Positions 13,576 to 21,565 of a stretch of DNA of 40,049 bases are shown here, piece after piece (position 1 is the first letter of the stretch; each line of letters begins with the position of its first letter). A program made the position numbers and the translations under genes. Origin of the DNA: a virus. The notes under the pieces are model-generated. The model did no database searches and was not told where the DNA came from. It saw nothing but the letters and a program-made list of their open reading frames with translations. The DNA is taken from the IMG/VR virus record IMGVR_UViG_3300042261_000601, positions 1 to 40,049 of that record; one strand, given 5' to 3'.

Positions 13576-14580
13576 ATGAAGACGCTGGAAGAAAGAAAAG
13601 CGGAGTCCGCGGCGCTAAGCGCCCGGATCTCCGACCTGTCCCGGGTGTCTTGCGACACCGCCTACCGGGAGGGGTTCCGGTCTCAGGCGCTCGCCCGGGC
13701 GATACGGGCCGAGGAAGATAACAAGATCTTCCTTAACGGGGAAGGCGTCCCTGGTGTCCTCGTTGTCGGACTTGGTGCGCTTCCCGAGAAAAAGCGGGAT
13801 GCGTTCTTCGCGGCTCTGGAAAACGCGAAGGCCAGCGGAAACGGGGCACTTTTGTGCCTCGACGGGTGCTTGGGCGAAATCCGGCCCAACGCCAAACATA
13901 CGGCGTGGGTGATTGACCTCGAGTCACCCCGCCGCCGGATCATGTTTGGCTGGTACGCCGGTCCCGGGGAACAGCGCTACTGCGGACCGCGGCTCCCAGT
14001 AACCAACGGAGGCGCCCATTGGGTTGGGCTGGCGTTCGTTGAGGTCGGACACGAAGCGGGCAAGGAAAAGACCGTTGCCTTCATTCAATCGGCCATGGAG
14101 TGCTTGGCCAAGCACGGCCGGACTCCTATGGCCCATCAAGCGTGGGAACGGGCTGAGCGGGAGGCACGCAACACAATGCGGGACTTCGCAGTCAAGGCAA
14201 TGAATCGGTGCGGCGTGCCATCCTACAACAACCGTTACGTTGGTGGTTGGTCTCCGGCATGCGACAGATGGACAGACCGAGCCGTAGCGCTCGGAAAGAG
14301 CGACGACTTGGTTGACCGGCTCACCGCCGAGATCATGGCCGAGCAGACCGCTGCCGATGAGGCGCGGATCATGGCCGAACTGGAAGCCGAGCAGACACGC
14401 CTCGCCGCCGAGAAGGCCGAGGCGGAAAAGGCGGCAGCCGCTGAAGCGAAACGCCAGTCGGATATCGCAGCAACATGCCGGGCTACTGGCTGCACCGCCG
14501 AGCAATGGGAGGCCATGACGCCCAAGCAGCAGGGCTTGGCTATGCACCGGGCCAGGCTGAATGGGAAACTCAAGCAATGA
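13576..14580 (+). CDS. Hypothetical protein with coiled-coil tail (334 aa)
   Basis: The start follows leader B. The N-terminal 150 residues include GVPGVLVVGLGALPEKKRDAFF and a compact region with WVIDLESPRRRIMFGWYAGPGEQRYCGP. Residues about 240-290 are an Ala/Glu/Lys coiled coil (MAELEAEQTRLAAEKAEAEK), and the end is a short helical CTAEQWEAM...KQQGLAMHRARL unit. I do not recognise the family. It heads a coupled trio with the next two genes (ATGA overlaps). Confidence 0.75.
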   Translation: MKTLEERKAESAALSARISDLSRVSCDTAYREGFRSQALARAIRAEEDNKIFLNGEGVPGVLVVGLGALPEKKRDAFFAALENAKASGNGALLCLDGCLGEIRPNAKHTAWVIDLESPRRRIMFGWYAGPGEQRYCGPRLPVTNGGAHWVGLAFVEVGHEAGKEKTVAFIQSAMECLAKHGRTPMAHQAWERAEREARNTMRDFAVKAMNRCGVPSYNNRYVGGWSPACDRWTDRAVALGKSDDLVDRLTAEIMAEQTAADEARIMAELEAEQTRLAAEKAEAEKAAAAEAKRQSDIAATCRATGCTAEQWEAMTPKQQGLAMHRARLNGKLKQ

Positions 14581-14741
14581 ACACCGCCCAGACCGCCGAG
14601 AACGAACGGCGCAAGAATTTAGTGCGCGATTTGGAAATCGCGCTGTACCCCGTGCTGATCCGCCAGCGCGGGTGTGGGAAAAAGACGGTGCGGAAATTCG
14701 CCGCCGTTGTGGCGGCAATGGTTGAGGAGGGAATGAGATGA
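14577..14741 (+). CDS. Small hypothetical protein (54 aa)
   Basis: The ATG overlaps the upstream stop. MNTAQTAENERRKNLVRDLEIALYPVLIRQRGCGKKTVRKFA suggests a short basic helical protein. A GAGGAGGGAATG segment near its end is the Shine-Dalgarno of the next gene. Unknown function. Confidence 0.65.
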   Translation: MNTAQTAENERRKNLVRDLEIALYPVLIRQRGCGKKTVRKFAAVVAAMVEEGMR

Positions 14742-15043
14742 ACATCATCAATATGACGCCGCATGTTGTGCGGCTAAACGACGGCCGGGAATTCGCGCCG
14801 TCCGGGGCCGTGGCCAGAGTCTCAGCGATGTACTCTGAGTTTGATGAGCGCGGAGTGTGCCGCGCTTCGTTCGGCACGGTCAACGGTTTGCCCAACCCTG
14901 TCGAGGGTACGCTCTACATCGTTTCGGGTCAGGTGTCGGCAGCGACCCCTGACCGTCAGGACGTCGTGGCGCCAGCAACCGGGCACCCCGGTTGTGTCCG
15001 TCGTGACGGACAGGTATGGAGCGTCCCCGGGTGGGTTAAGTAG
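14738..15043 (+). CDS. Conserved hypothetical phage/plasmid protein (101 aa)
   Basis: It begins MNIINMTPHVVRLNDGREFAPSG and continues FGTVNGLPNPVEGTLYIVSGQVSAATPDRQDVVAPATG...GQVWSVPGWVK. I recall this as a widespread small family (TPH...PxxGxxYIVS...RxDVxxPG) without assigned function, common in phage and plasmid accessory regions. It has a strong GAGGAGGG site and an ATGA overlap with the gene before. Confidence 0.8.
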   Translation: MNIINMTPHVVRLNDGREFAPSGAVARVSAMYSEFDERGVCRASFGTVNGLPNPVEGTLYIVSGQVSAATPDRQDVVAPATGHPGCVRRDGQVWSVPGWVK

Positions 15044-15050
15044 AGTTGAG

Positions 15051-15106
15051 CAGGCGAATGTCGCCTGGCCCTACGGGAGGGCGAAATCCCGAGGAAGAGC
15101 AAGACC
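15051..15106 (+). ncRNA. Structured leader, copy C (pseudoknot)
   Basis: CAGGCGAATGTCGCC can form a GGCG/CGCC hairpin. Then GCCC-TACGGGA-GGGC is stem 1, the loop CGGGA pairs with TCCCG after GAAA, and GAGGAAGAGCAAG leads to the ATG at 15107. It begins 7 bases after the stop of the 101-aa protein. Confidence 0.7.
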
Positions 15107-15232
15107 ATGAAGAATAGCCACGCCGCAGCCTCAGCCCTCGGCCGGATCAAGAGTCCGGCCAAAGCAGCAGCCGCCCGCGCCAACGGGAGGAAGGGCGGGA
15201 GACCGCGCAAGAGACCGACCCCCGCCAAATGA
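15107..15232 (+). CDS. Small AT-hook-like basic protein (41 aa)
   Basis: MKNSHAAASALGRIKSPAKAAAARANGRKGGRPRK is characteristic of a very small family with an A/S-rich start and a GRKGGRPRK end. The GRP core is that of an AT-hook minor-groove binder. It is the last gene of the rightward operon and sits between leader C and a terminator. Possibly a DNA-binding partner of another regulator. Confidence 0.75.
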   Translation: MKNSHAAASALGRIKSPAKAAAARANGRKGGRPRKRPTPAK

Positions 15233-15235
15233 CAC

Positions 15236-15263
15236 ACCCCGCTCCGGCGGGGTTCTTTTTTTT
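15236..15263 (+). terminator. Rho-independent terminator of rightward operon
   Basis: CCCCGC-TCCG-GCGGGG (15237-15252) followed by TTCTTTTTTTT is a strong intrinsic terminator four bases after the last plus-strand stop. The minus-strand late genes converge on the same point. On that strand there is no T run. Confidence 0.92.
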
Positions 15264-15490
15264 CACCACCGTTTGACGGGGCAAAACCGCAGCGTCCACG
15301 GCGGCACCCGCTGCCGTCGTGCGCACACCGGGCAGCCGGCGTGCTGGCATCTGGCATCCCAGTAGTAGGTACACCCCCGACAGATCTCCTCGCGTGGCGC
15401 CACGGCCCTGGGCGACGGCACCCTCGGCGGGGCAGGGGAGATGACACCATGCCCGGGCACCCAGTAGCCGGTGATGGGCCAGCTAGGCAA
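15263..15490 (-). CDS. Possible cysteine-rich small protein ending the late operon (75 aa)
   Basis: The frame opens with a TTG at 15490 overlapping the upstream stop. A GTG at 15460 is the alternative. The C-terminal half reads EEICRGCTYYWDARCQHAGCPVCARRQRVPPWTLRFCP, six cysteines with CxxC pairs, while the N-terminal half is proline-rich. The gap would otherwise be about 220 bp without a gene. The start is weak and the call tentative. Confidence 0.45.
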   Translation of the reverse strand: MPSWPITGYWVPGHGVISPAPPRVPSPRAVAPREEICRGCTYYWDARCQHAGCPVCARRQRVPPWTLRFCPVKRW

Positions 15491-17498
15491 GCGGCACCTC
15501 CAGCACCAGCGTCCGCCCTGGGACCGGCGTAAGCACCTCCGCGTACTCAGACCCGATCGCGCAGAACGGAGGCCAGGCCACAGCGAAGATCGAGCCCGGC
15601 GCATACTCCCCAGGGTCAAGCGTCCCCGCCGTGCGAAACACGCACGTGTACTGCTGCGCGGCCGGCGTCATCTGCTCCCTGATATCACACGAGAAGTTGA
15701 CGCTCCCGGACCCGTCGCAATCCCGCGTGCCCGCCCCGGCCATCACCTGCCGCTTGACGTAAGCCTGCCGGCAGAACATAGTGCCGATGTTGTAGCCTGT
15801 GAACGCGTCACGCCAGTCAGATGGGATCGCGTTGATGATGTCCGCCGAGCCGGTGAAGCGGAAGCTCGATGCCGTGCGAATCGATCCCAAATGGTAGTCG
15901 TCCACATCACATAGCCAGTCGTGGGCGCATCCGATAGTCCCCTCAATCGGTTCGCTAGGCGCCGCGGTGTACCAGCCTGAATCGCTGAACACCGTCGTTG
16001 CCGGCGGCCCCGAACCGGAGCAGACGTGATACCCCGACGGGGTGGAGCATGGGACCGCACCTCCGCCGCCGTCGCACAGCGTGGACTTGGGAACCGTCAT
16101 CCCACCGATCCACCGTTGCACCCTCATCTCGATCTCATAGGGCAGCATCACGCGAGTGGTCGTTAGCAGGTTGACAGCGTCAGAGTACAGGTTGAACACC
16201 TCGGCTGAGTACCGCGTTGCCGGAAGCGGTCCATGAGATTGCCATGGATCGGCAACGCACTCGTCCTCTGATATGTAGTCTGTCGCAGTCGTTGGCAGCG
16301 TAATGAACCCGGACACGGCACCGGCGCTGGCCTGCAAACACAGGCTCTCGAATGTGAAGTCCGCGATGTCGTATCCGGCGTCGTTGCAACCCGTGATGTC
16401 CGCCGTGCAACTATTGGTCGCGCTGAACTCCTTGTCGACAAAGCCCTCGCACATTGCCCGGATGTAAAGCTCTGCAAGTGCCATCGGATCATGCCAAGTC
16501 GATGAGCCGGCGGCCGGCGACGGCACCAACTTGACCAGCAGCATTGTCGGCATGATAGCCCCGAACACGGAGTCGACCAGAGTGTGCACGCCGCTGGTCA
16601 ACGCCTGATCGCCGGGGATCGGTGGCGGGTTGTAGCCTGTCCTCTCCCAAACTAGGTAAGACCGCAGAGCGTTTTCATCCGTGCGGAAAGGCTCCGAGGC
16701 AATGGTTGGGCCATCCCACGAATCCACATCATTTGCGATTGTGGTTGGGGCGCCGCCTGTTTCGCCGAGCGTGCTTTGCAGGCGCGTGGTGAGCGTGACT
16801 TTGACCAGGTTCTTTCCGTCTCGCGTAACGCTCTCAGCCTTGGATATGTCATATGGTTTGCGGTATATCTGCCTCGACTTGTAGAACGCCAGCTTCTCAG
16901 CCTCACACGATGGATCGCCAGAGCATGACTTGTCGTTGACGTGCCTGCCGCTGAGGAGCTTCGCGTAGTTGTACCCGCTCAGACTCTCTGACAGCATGTT
17001 GCCGAACGTTGCCATGCGTGCCCCATGCGAGATGTGCCAGAGCATCGGAGCGTCTGTGGCTACCTCTGGCGCCATCCATTGACCAGGCTCAAAGAAGTCG
17101 TACCAGTCCGCGAATCCAGGCTGCCCGAACGCGTTGGTGTCGTGCGGGGAGTACGGCCTGAAGAACGGGTAGAGCAGCCACTCGTTTGACTCGCTGCCGT
17201 CCCCCGGCTCACTGGCGATGGCGTCGGCGATGCCCGAGAACGACTCGCCACGCGGCTCGAAGTAGATTACAGAGCGTTGGTTCGCTCCGACTTCATAGCC
17301 AACTATCTGGAGCCTATCTATTATTCGGACAGCCTGTGACCATCGGCGGAACGAATCGAAGAACGCGGAGTCAGACAGGTTTTCGACGGCTGGGAACTCT
17401 GTGGCGGAGGACTCCGGCACCAGGCAGCATCGGGAAAACAGGTTGTCCGTGATAGTTCGGCCAAGGTCAGCGGCACCCGGTGTAGCGTCAATCGGCAT
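15483..17498 (-). CDS. Large cysteine-rich virion or host-interaction protein (671 aa)
   Basis: No family recognised. About twenty cysteines are spread through the protein, many in short pairs such as CSGDPSC, LCDGGGGAVPC and GCAHDWLC, which suggests disulphides or metal sites outside the cytoplasm. No signal peptide is visible. As one of the last late genes, behind the tail spike and membrane proteins, it is a candidate receptor-binding, tail-tip or infection-specific protein. The start overlaps the end of the 440-aa gene by 11 bp. Confidence 0.7.
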   Translation of the reverse strand: MPIDATPGAADLGRTITDNLFSRCCLVPESSATEFPAVENLSDSAFFDSFRRWSQAVRIIDRLQIVGYEVGANQRSVIYFEPRGESFSGIADAIASEPGDGSESNEWLLYPFFRPYSPHDTNAFGQPGFADWYDFFEPGQWMAPEVATDAPMLWHISHGARMATFGNMLSESLSGYNYAKLLSGRHVNDKSCSGDPSCEAEKLAFYKSRQIYRKPYDISKAESVTRDGKNLVKVTLTTRLQSTLGETGGAPTTIANDVDSWDGPTIASEPFRTDENALRSYLVWERTGYNPPPIPGDQALTSGVHTLVDSVFGAIMPTMLLVKLVPSPAAGSSTWHDPMALAELYIRAMCEGFVDKEFSATNSCTADITGCNDAGYDIADFTFESLCLQASAGAVSGFITLPTTATDYISEDECVADPWQSHGPLPATRYSAEVFNLYSDAVNLLTTTRVMLPYEIEMRVQRWIGGMTVPKSTLCDGGGGAVPCSTPSGYHVCSGSGPPATTVFSDSGWYTAAPSEPIEGTIGCAHDWLCDVDDYHLGSIRTASSFRFTGSADIINAIPSDWRDAFTGYNIGTMFCRQAYVKRQVMAGAGTRDCDGSGSVNFSCDIREQMTPAAQQYTCVFRTAGTLDPGEYAPGSIFAVAWPPFCAIGSEYAEVLTPVPGRTLVLEVPLA

Positions 17499-18810
17499 TG
17501 ACCATCCCTCCGATGCGTGAGACCAAGAGCCAGTCCCACGGCCCCGGCCGGTAGTCCATCAGTTCGGCAACCTCGACCGTGACCGCGCCCGCGTTGCGGT
17601 CCATCGAGAATGACAGGCTCGACGGCGTTGGATGCCATACCATCACAGCCGATGACTTATCATGGCTGATTGATGCGGTCGAGATGACGTGATCCCCGTC
17701 CAGGGCCTCGACCATCACAGTATCACGCACAGCACCAGAGACGAGACACGCAGCAAACACGCAGCCGGCATCCGGCGTGAGTACAGGGGAATACCGTGTC
17801 GATAGCGTCTGTGTTGGGTAGTGGTCAATGATGCTGTCGCCCATCGTGCTGCCGCGGGCTGGGGCGAGTAGGTACTGCGACGCAAGGAACCGCTGGAACT
17901 GCATCGCGTTGCGACACCACGCAGCAGAGGCTCCGGTGATGGTTCTGGCGTTGTGCGCGGCCCCGCGAAACTCGGCCGCGAAGTGCGACATGATCCGCTC
18001 GATCCCTCGAGCCCACGTCCGCCGCAACCTCGGCTCTCCGGTGTACGGCCCCTCGACATAGTGCGCCTTGCTGTACTCTGTCACGATGCCGTTGTTGAGT
18101 TGGACGATGTAGCTCCAGGGGGTGTCTCCCCACGCGTAGACGTGCGTATCGTACATCCCGGCAACGCTCACGTCCGGCCCATCCTGACATGTGCCGTCGA
18201 ACGCAATGTCAGGGTATCCATCACGGAGACTCGTGAGATATAGCGCGTAGTTGGGCGGGGCTGGGATATCGTCGGATGTGTCGGGGTCCTCGCACGATAT
18301 TCCGAGCAGGGGAGGGGATGGGAGGTAGCCACCCCACGCGGCACCCTGCGGTGACCACCAGCGCCAGCGGATTCCCGAGTACTCACGAGCCGCGGTGAAC
18401 GATGGGCTCGAGATTGCCCCGGATGATGGGTCCCACGCCCCACGCTGTGATTTACCCAGCGCCCAGTAATCACTCGCCGTAGAGCCTCCTGGCGCAATCG
18501 GCAGGCCGTTTAACCGCGTGGCCTCAGAGTCCAGCGTGCTGGTCCCAAACGTGTACCCGGGCAGGATCGATCCAGTTTCCGGCGGTGGTGACTCGGCCCC
18601 CCATTGCCGGTGAGTCCAGAACTGCGACTGGCTCGTGTCGCCCACGCCGGTCTGCAACGCGAGGTTGCGCCAGTAGTAGCCGATGCGCGGAACACAGTCT
18701 GCTATCCCAGATCGAAGCCTTGCATTGATCGCGTTAGAGAGCCCCCCCAGGTGGGAGGACTGGAGGGGCTCCCCGGGTGCGACACGTGGCGAGGTAGGGA
18801 AGGTGATCAA
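17488..18810 (-). CDS. Late-gene structural-type protein (440 aa)
   Basis: It starts MITFPTSPRVAPGEPLQSSHLGGLSNAINARLRSGIADCVPRIGYYWRNL, an N terminus like phage baseplate or tail-end proteins that begin with a short helical clamp. The rest is rich in Trp, Tyr, Ser and Pro, with six cysteines, and is probably beta-rich. It overlaps its upstream neighbour by ATGA. No family is named with confidence. Confidence 0.65.
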   Translation of the reverse strand: MITFPTSPRVAPGEPLQSSHLGGLSNAINARLRSGIADCVPRIGYYWRNLALQTGVGDTSQSQFWTHRQWGAESPPPETGSILPGYTFGTSTLDSEATRLNGLPIAPGGSTASDYWALGKSQRGAWDPSSGAISSPSFTAAREYSGIRWRWWSPQGAAWGGYLPSPPLLGISCEDPDTSDDIPAPPNYALYLTSLRDGYPDIAFDGTCQDGPDVSVAGMYDTHVYAWGDTPWSYIVQLNNGIVTEYSKAHYVEGPYTGEPRLRRTWARGIERIMSHFAAEFRGAAHNARTITGASAAWCRNAMQFQRFLASQYLLAPARGSTMGDSIIDHYPTQTLSTRYSPVLTPDAGCVFAACLVSGAVRDTVMVEALDGDHVISTASISHDKSSAVMVWHPTPSSLSFSMDRNAGAVTVEVAELMDYRPGPWDWLLVSRIGGMVNAD

Positions 18811-19217
18811 GCAGGGGTGCCAACGTCGGACGCGACAAGCTGGATACTGCCAGAAGCAGACGTGAACAGTGCCCCGATCTGCGGGTAACTCCCCGACTGG
18901 GCCGGCATCGGAAACACCATGCCCTCTCCAGGGTGTAGCGCGTGATCGACCCCGTATGTCGGGGACGACGAAAGCTTGGCCTTGACAGTGACAATGTCAG
19001 TGTCGCTCTTGTTGGTAACGCAGACGAAGTAGCGCTTGGAAACGTCAACGTCCCCCAGGTCGAGAGCTTCCCACGTCGTACCGATTGTCTGGAGCTTCAC
19101 CCCGGCCGTGTCGCTGCCAGCCTCAGGCGTGACGGTGCAGGTGCTTACCGTGTTCGCAAAAGTCTCAGACGAGAAGCTCGCCGAGAGTTTGAATGTGAGT
19201 GTTACAGCATCAGCCAT
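18807..19217 (-). CDS. Small beta-rich structural protein (136 aa)
   Basis: MADAVTLTFKLSASFSSETFANTVSTCTVT and later VSKRYFVCVTNKSDTDIVTVKAKLSSSPTYG...MVFPMPAQSGSYPQIGALFTSASGSIQLVASD. The alternating pattern and the closing GSIQLVASD strand resemble phage tail-decoration or tail-end beta sandwiches. It precedes the 440-aa protein and is coupled to it by ATGA. Confidence 0.65.
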   Translation of the reverse strand: MADAVTLTFKLSASFSSETFANTVSTCTVTPEAGSDTAGVKLQTIGTTWEALDLGDVDVSKRYFVCVTNKSDTDIVTVKAKLSSSPTYGVDHALHPGEGMVFPMPAQSGSYPQIGALFTSASGSIQLVASDVGTPA

Positions 19218-19218
19218 A

Positions 19219-19740
19219 TTATTTTCTCCGTGTCGCTACGGCCGCGGCTTCCAGCCTGGCCTTGGTTTCGGTTCGACTGTTGGGCGCGTTGGCGTCCAAA
19301 GCAAGATTGATCCCTTCGAGCATCCCCTCGACCACCGCACGCACGATCGTCGCCGACTCCGCCCGCTGCAAGATCCCGGTGAACATGTCCACGAACGCCA
19401 GCCCGCCCGAGATGGCCACTTGCCCTTCATCGCACACAACCTCCGAGATCCCGGCGCGTTCGAGGGCTTGCGCAACCGTCACGCCATCCCACTGGTTGGC
19501 GTCCACCATCACCTTCAACCCGCCGACCACCTGGAGCCACTTGCCCCGCTCAATCGGGCGCCCACGCACGTCCGCCGTGCAGGACTCGTAACCGGCCAGC
19601 GCCACAACGGCGCGCACCCTCTCCGGCGTCGCAACCTGCTGGAGGGTCGCGCACCCCACCAACAGCCCAAGACTCGCCACAGAGGCTGCCAGCCCCATCA
19701 GCGCCGCCGTCACCATCGGACTCAAAATGCTAGTTTTCAT
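19219..19740 (-). CDS. Putative lipoprotein (173 aa)
   Basis: The start is the ATG at 19740, overlapping the preceding stop (TGATG). A hydrophobic signal follows (ILSPMVTAALMGLAASVASLGLLVGC) and ends in a lipobox LVGC with Cys30, so the mature protein would be lipid-anchored. The rest is soluble and helical (QQVATPERVRAVVALAGYESC). Phage lipoproteins at this position can be outer-membrane spanins or superinfection-exclusion proteins, but no spanin signature is clear here. Confidence 0.7.
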   Translation of the reverse strand: MKTSILSPMVTAALMGLAASVASLGLLVGCATLQQVATPERVRAVVALAGYESCTADVRGRPIERGKWLQVVGGLKVMVDANQWDGVTVAQALERAGISEVVCDEGQVAISGGLAFVDMFTGILQRAESATIVRAVVEGMLEGINLALDANAPNSRTETKARLEAAAVATRRK

Positions 19741-20363
19741 CACTCCACCTCCTGCTTCGGGTATGCCGGCCGTACCGGATAGAACGGCCCCGCGGGCCAA
19801 ATGCCCTGAGTCCAAGCCCTCCACTCATTTAGATCCATCACATGCCGCCCCGGGCGCCCCAACTCCTCCCATGTTACAAGGCCCCAGTACCTGCTCACCA
19901 CCCGGTACGTCACCGTCGGATGAACACTCACGTCGGCAACCTCATCGCCGGCCTGCGGCTGAACTCTAGGGTCGCGCCAGAACTCCGTCGAGCCAATCGG
20001 GGGGACCGCGGGGGGCGACGCCACAGCGCACCACAGCAACGCGCCCAGGATCGCCATCAGAGCAACCGGGGGCACTGTTGGTGGACGCGCATCGCCGGCG
20101 CGCAGTGGCAGCTTCACGCTGGCCACGTAGTCGACCAGGAAGGCAAGCATCCGGTACGGAACGGAGTGCATCACACGATCCATCCATGACACCTCGCCCG
20201 GCCCCGCGACGCGGCAGAACTCAACAGCGGCCGCCACGAACCGCGCCACACCGGCACCGAACGGTTTCAGCGCCAACCGCAAGGCTCCGATCCATGCCAC
20301 TGCCGCAGCAACCCACCCGTGCTTAGCGCCCAGCAAATCCAGCAGAGGTTGAATCTCGCTCAT
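19740..20363 (-). CDS. Membrane protein in putative lysis region (207 aa)
   Basis: There is an N-terminal hydrophobic segment (WVAAAVAWIGALRLALKPF) and a second one near 100-120 (VALMAILGALLWCAVASPP). Between and after them the protein is soluble, with proline-rich and tryptophan-rich stretches. Two membrane segments beside a lipoprotein suggest a holin-like or envelope-associated role. The evidence is topology only. Confidence 0.55.
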   Translation of the reverse strand: MSEIQPLLDLLGAKHGWVAAAVAWIGALRLALKPFGAGVARFVAAAVEFCRVAGPGEVSWMDRVMHSVPYRMLAFLVDYVASVKLPLRAGDARPPTVPPVALMAILGALLWCAVASPPAVPPIGSTEFWRDPRVQPQAGDEVADVSVHPTVTYRVVSRYWGLVTWEELGRPGRHVMDLNEWRAWTQGIWPAGPFYPVRPAYPKQEVE

Positions 20364-20530
20364 CTCTTTGCCTTTCTCATCGCTCTCACTCTCTCTCTCA
20401 CCGCTTCATTGTAGCACGCCGGCAGGTTCATCTCCCCGCGGCGCGCCAGCGTCGGGCATCCGAATCGTTCAGGGCACAACTCGCACCCCAACGCGCACCA
20501 TTCCGACTGTCGTTTTCGTCGCCTTGCCAT
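20360..20530 (-). CDS. Small cysteine-cluster protein (56 aa)
   Basis: MARRRKRQSEWCALGCELCPERFGCPTLARRGEMNLPACYNEAVRERVRAMRKAKR: CxxxCxxC plus two further cysteines inside a very basic protein. It overlaps the neighbouring frame at 20469-20750 by 62 bp. Either start may be wrong, or the two genes genuinely overlap. Function unknown. Confidence 0.5.
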   Translation of the reverse strand: MARRRKRQSEWCALGCELCPERFGCPTLARRGEMNLPACYNEAVRERVRAMRKAKR

Positions 20531-20750
20531 ACCGATCCGAAAATCCGCGCAACAATTCCAGCGCACCAACGGCCGCAGTGATGTCATTCCGCAGCTGCGC
20601 GTTCTCGTTGCGCAACCGCGTCAACTCGTCACCGTCTCCGGCCACCCTGCACGTCCGGTCTATCGGCGGAGGAGTCGGCGGCCCGGGTATCTCTGCCGGT
20701 GTCTCTGGTGGCGTATCAATCGGTATCGTGTCAGGATCTGGTAGTTTCAT
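20469..20750 (-). CDS. Proline-rich, coiled-coil small protein (93 aa)
   Basis: The N terminus is a run of prolines and acidic residues (LPDPDTIPIDTPPETPAEIPGPPTPPP). Then comes a coiled coil, DELTRLRNENAQLRNDITAAVGALELL. The ATG at 20750 lies 3 bp after the stop of the upstream gene at 20754. Possible spanin-like or virion linker. Not recognised. Confidence 0.55.
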   Translation of the reverse strand: MKLPDPDTIPIDTPPETPAEIPGPPTPPPIDRTCRVAGDGDELTRLRNENAQLRNDITAAVGALELLRGFSDRYGKATKTTVGMVRVGVRVVP

Positions 20751-20753
20751 GCG

Positions 20754-21143
20754 TCACCAATTCGGAAACGATCCGCCGGCAGTCGGCTTCGATGCCGCGG
20801 TGTGATCGGGTGCGTCTGTCCCCTGTCTCTTAGCCCACAGTGACAACCATGTCTTGATCTCTCGGATGTCGGCCTGCATGGCAGCAATGGATGCGATTGA
20901 CTGCTCGACAGTTCCGATGCGCTTGTCCATCGCCGTCACCCTCACGTCATCCATCGCAACGTGAGCGAGAAACGGCGGCGAACCGAGCCGCTCCGTGTTG
21001 TTCAGCCTCTCGTGATCCGACATCACGATTTGCTTGAGGCTGCCAACCTGCACCAGCACGGCGCCGAGCGTGGCAAGGCACACGAGAAACGATGCCACGG
21101 CAGCCGCCAATGTTAGACCCTGTTTTCGACTTTCCGGCATCAT
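20754..21143 (-). CDS. Single-span membrane protein with coiled coil (129 aa)
   Basis: MMPESRKQGLTLAAAVASFLVCLATLGAVLVQVGSLKQIVMSDHERL: an N-terminal membrane anchor then a periplasmic or cytoplasmic helical coiled coil. This is the topology of i-spanins and some holins. With the lipoprotein at 19219 it could form a cryptic spanin pair. No sequence signature confirms it. Confidence 0.55.
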   Translation of the reverse strand: MMPESRKQGLTLAAAVASFLVCLATLGAVLVQVGSLKQIVMSDHERLNNTERLGSPPFLAHVAMDDVRVTAMDKRIGTVEQSIASIAAMQADIREIKTWLSLWAKRQGTDAPDHTAASKPTAGGSFPNW

Positions 21144-21153
21144 TGATCCCTTC

Positions 21154-21555
21154 TCAAGGTTGAATTTCCAACTGATTCGTGCTCACCATCCACTCGGGAT
21201 GAGCAATCGCGTTAGTGACCATCCCGCTGAATCCGTCCGCCATCGGCCAGAGTTGTTGGATCGCGACCGACACCTCATTTGTTGACCACGTTTCCGGGTC
21301 GCCGCGGTTGATGATCCACTCCTTCATTTTGTCGGTGAGCAACTCACCGTCTGATGGATCTGTGACGCGCTTCGAGTACTGCACGCAAACACGCGACAGT
21401 GTTCCGTCGGCAGCGTAGTCAAGCAAGATCCGTTTGACCCGGTATTCGACCGGCACGGCGTTGATCGTGGTGCGAAAAACCTGGTCGTCCGCTGGCAGAA
21501 CAAACAGTGCCGCCGTGATCCCGACCAGTGCGATGAGTGCTAGTTTTAATCTCAT
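21154..21555 (-). CDS. Signal-anchored hypothetical protein (133 aa)
   Basis: The ATG at 21555 is used. MRLKLALIALVGITAALFVLPADDQ is a signal peptide or anchor. The rest is soluble (EYRVKRILLDYAADGTLSRVCVQYSKRVTDPSDGELLTDKMKEWI), so it probably acts in the periplasm or on the surface. It directly follows the tail-spike gene. No family known. Confidence 0.6.
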   Translation of the reverse strand: MRLKLALIALVGITAALFVLPADDQVFRTTINAVPVEYRVKRILLDYAADGTLSRVCVQYSKRVTDPSDGELLTDKMKEWIINRGDPETWSTNEVSVAIQQLWPMADGFSGMVTNAIAHPEWMVSTNQLEIQP

Positions 21556-21565
21556 TTTGTGTGGT

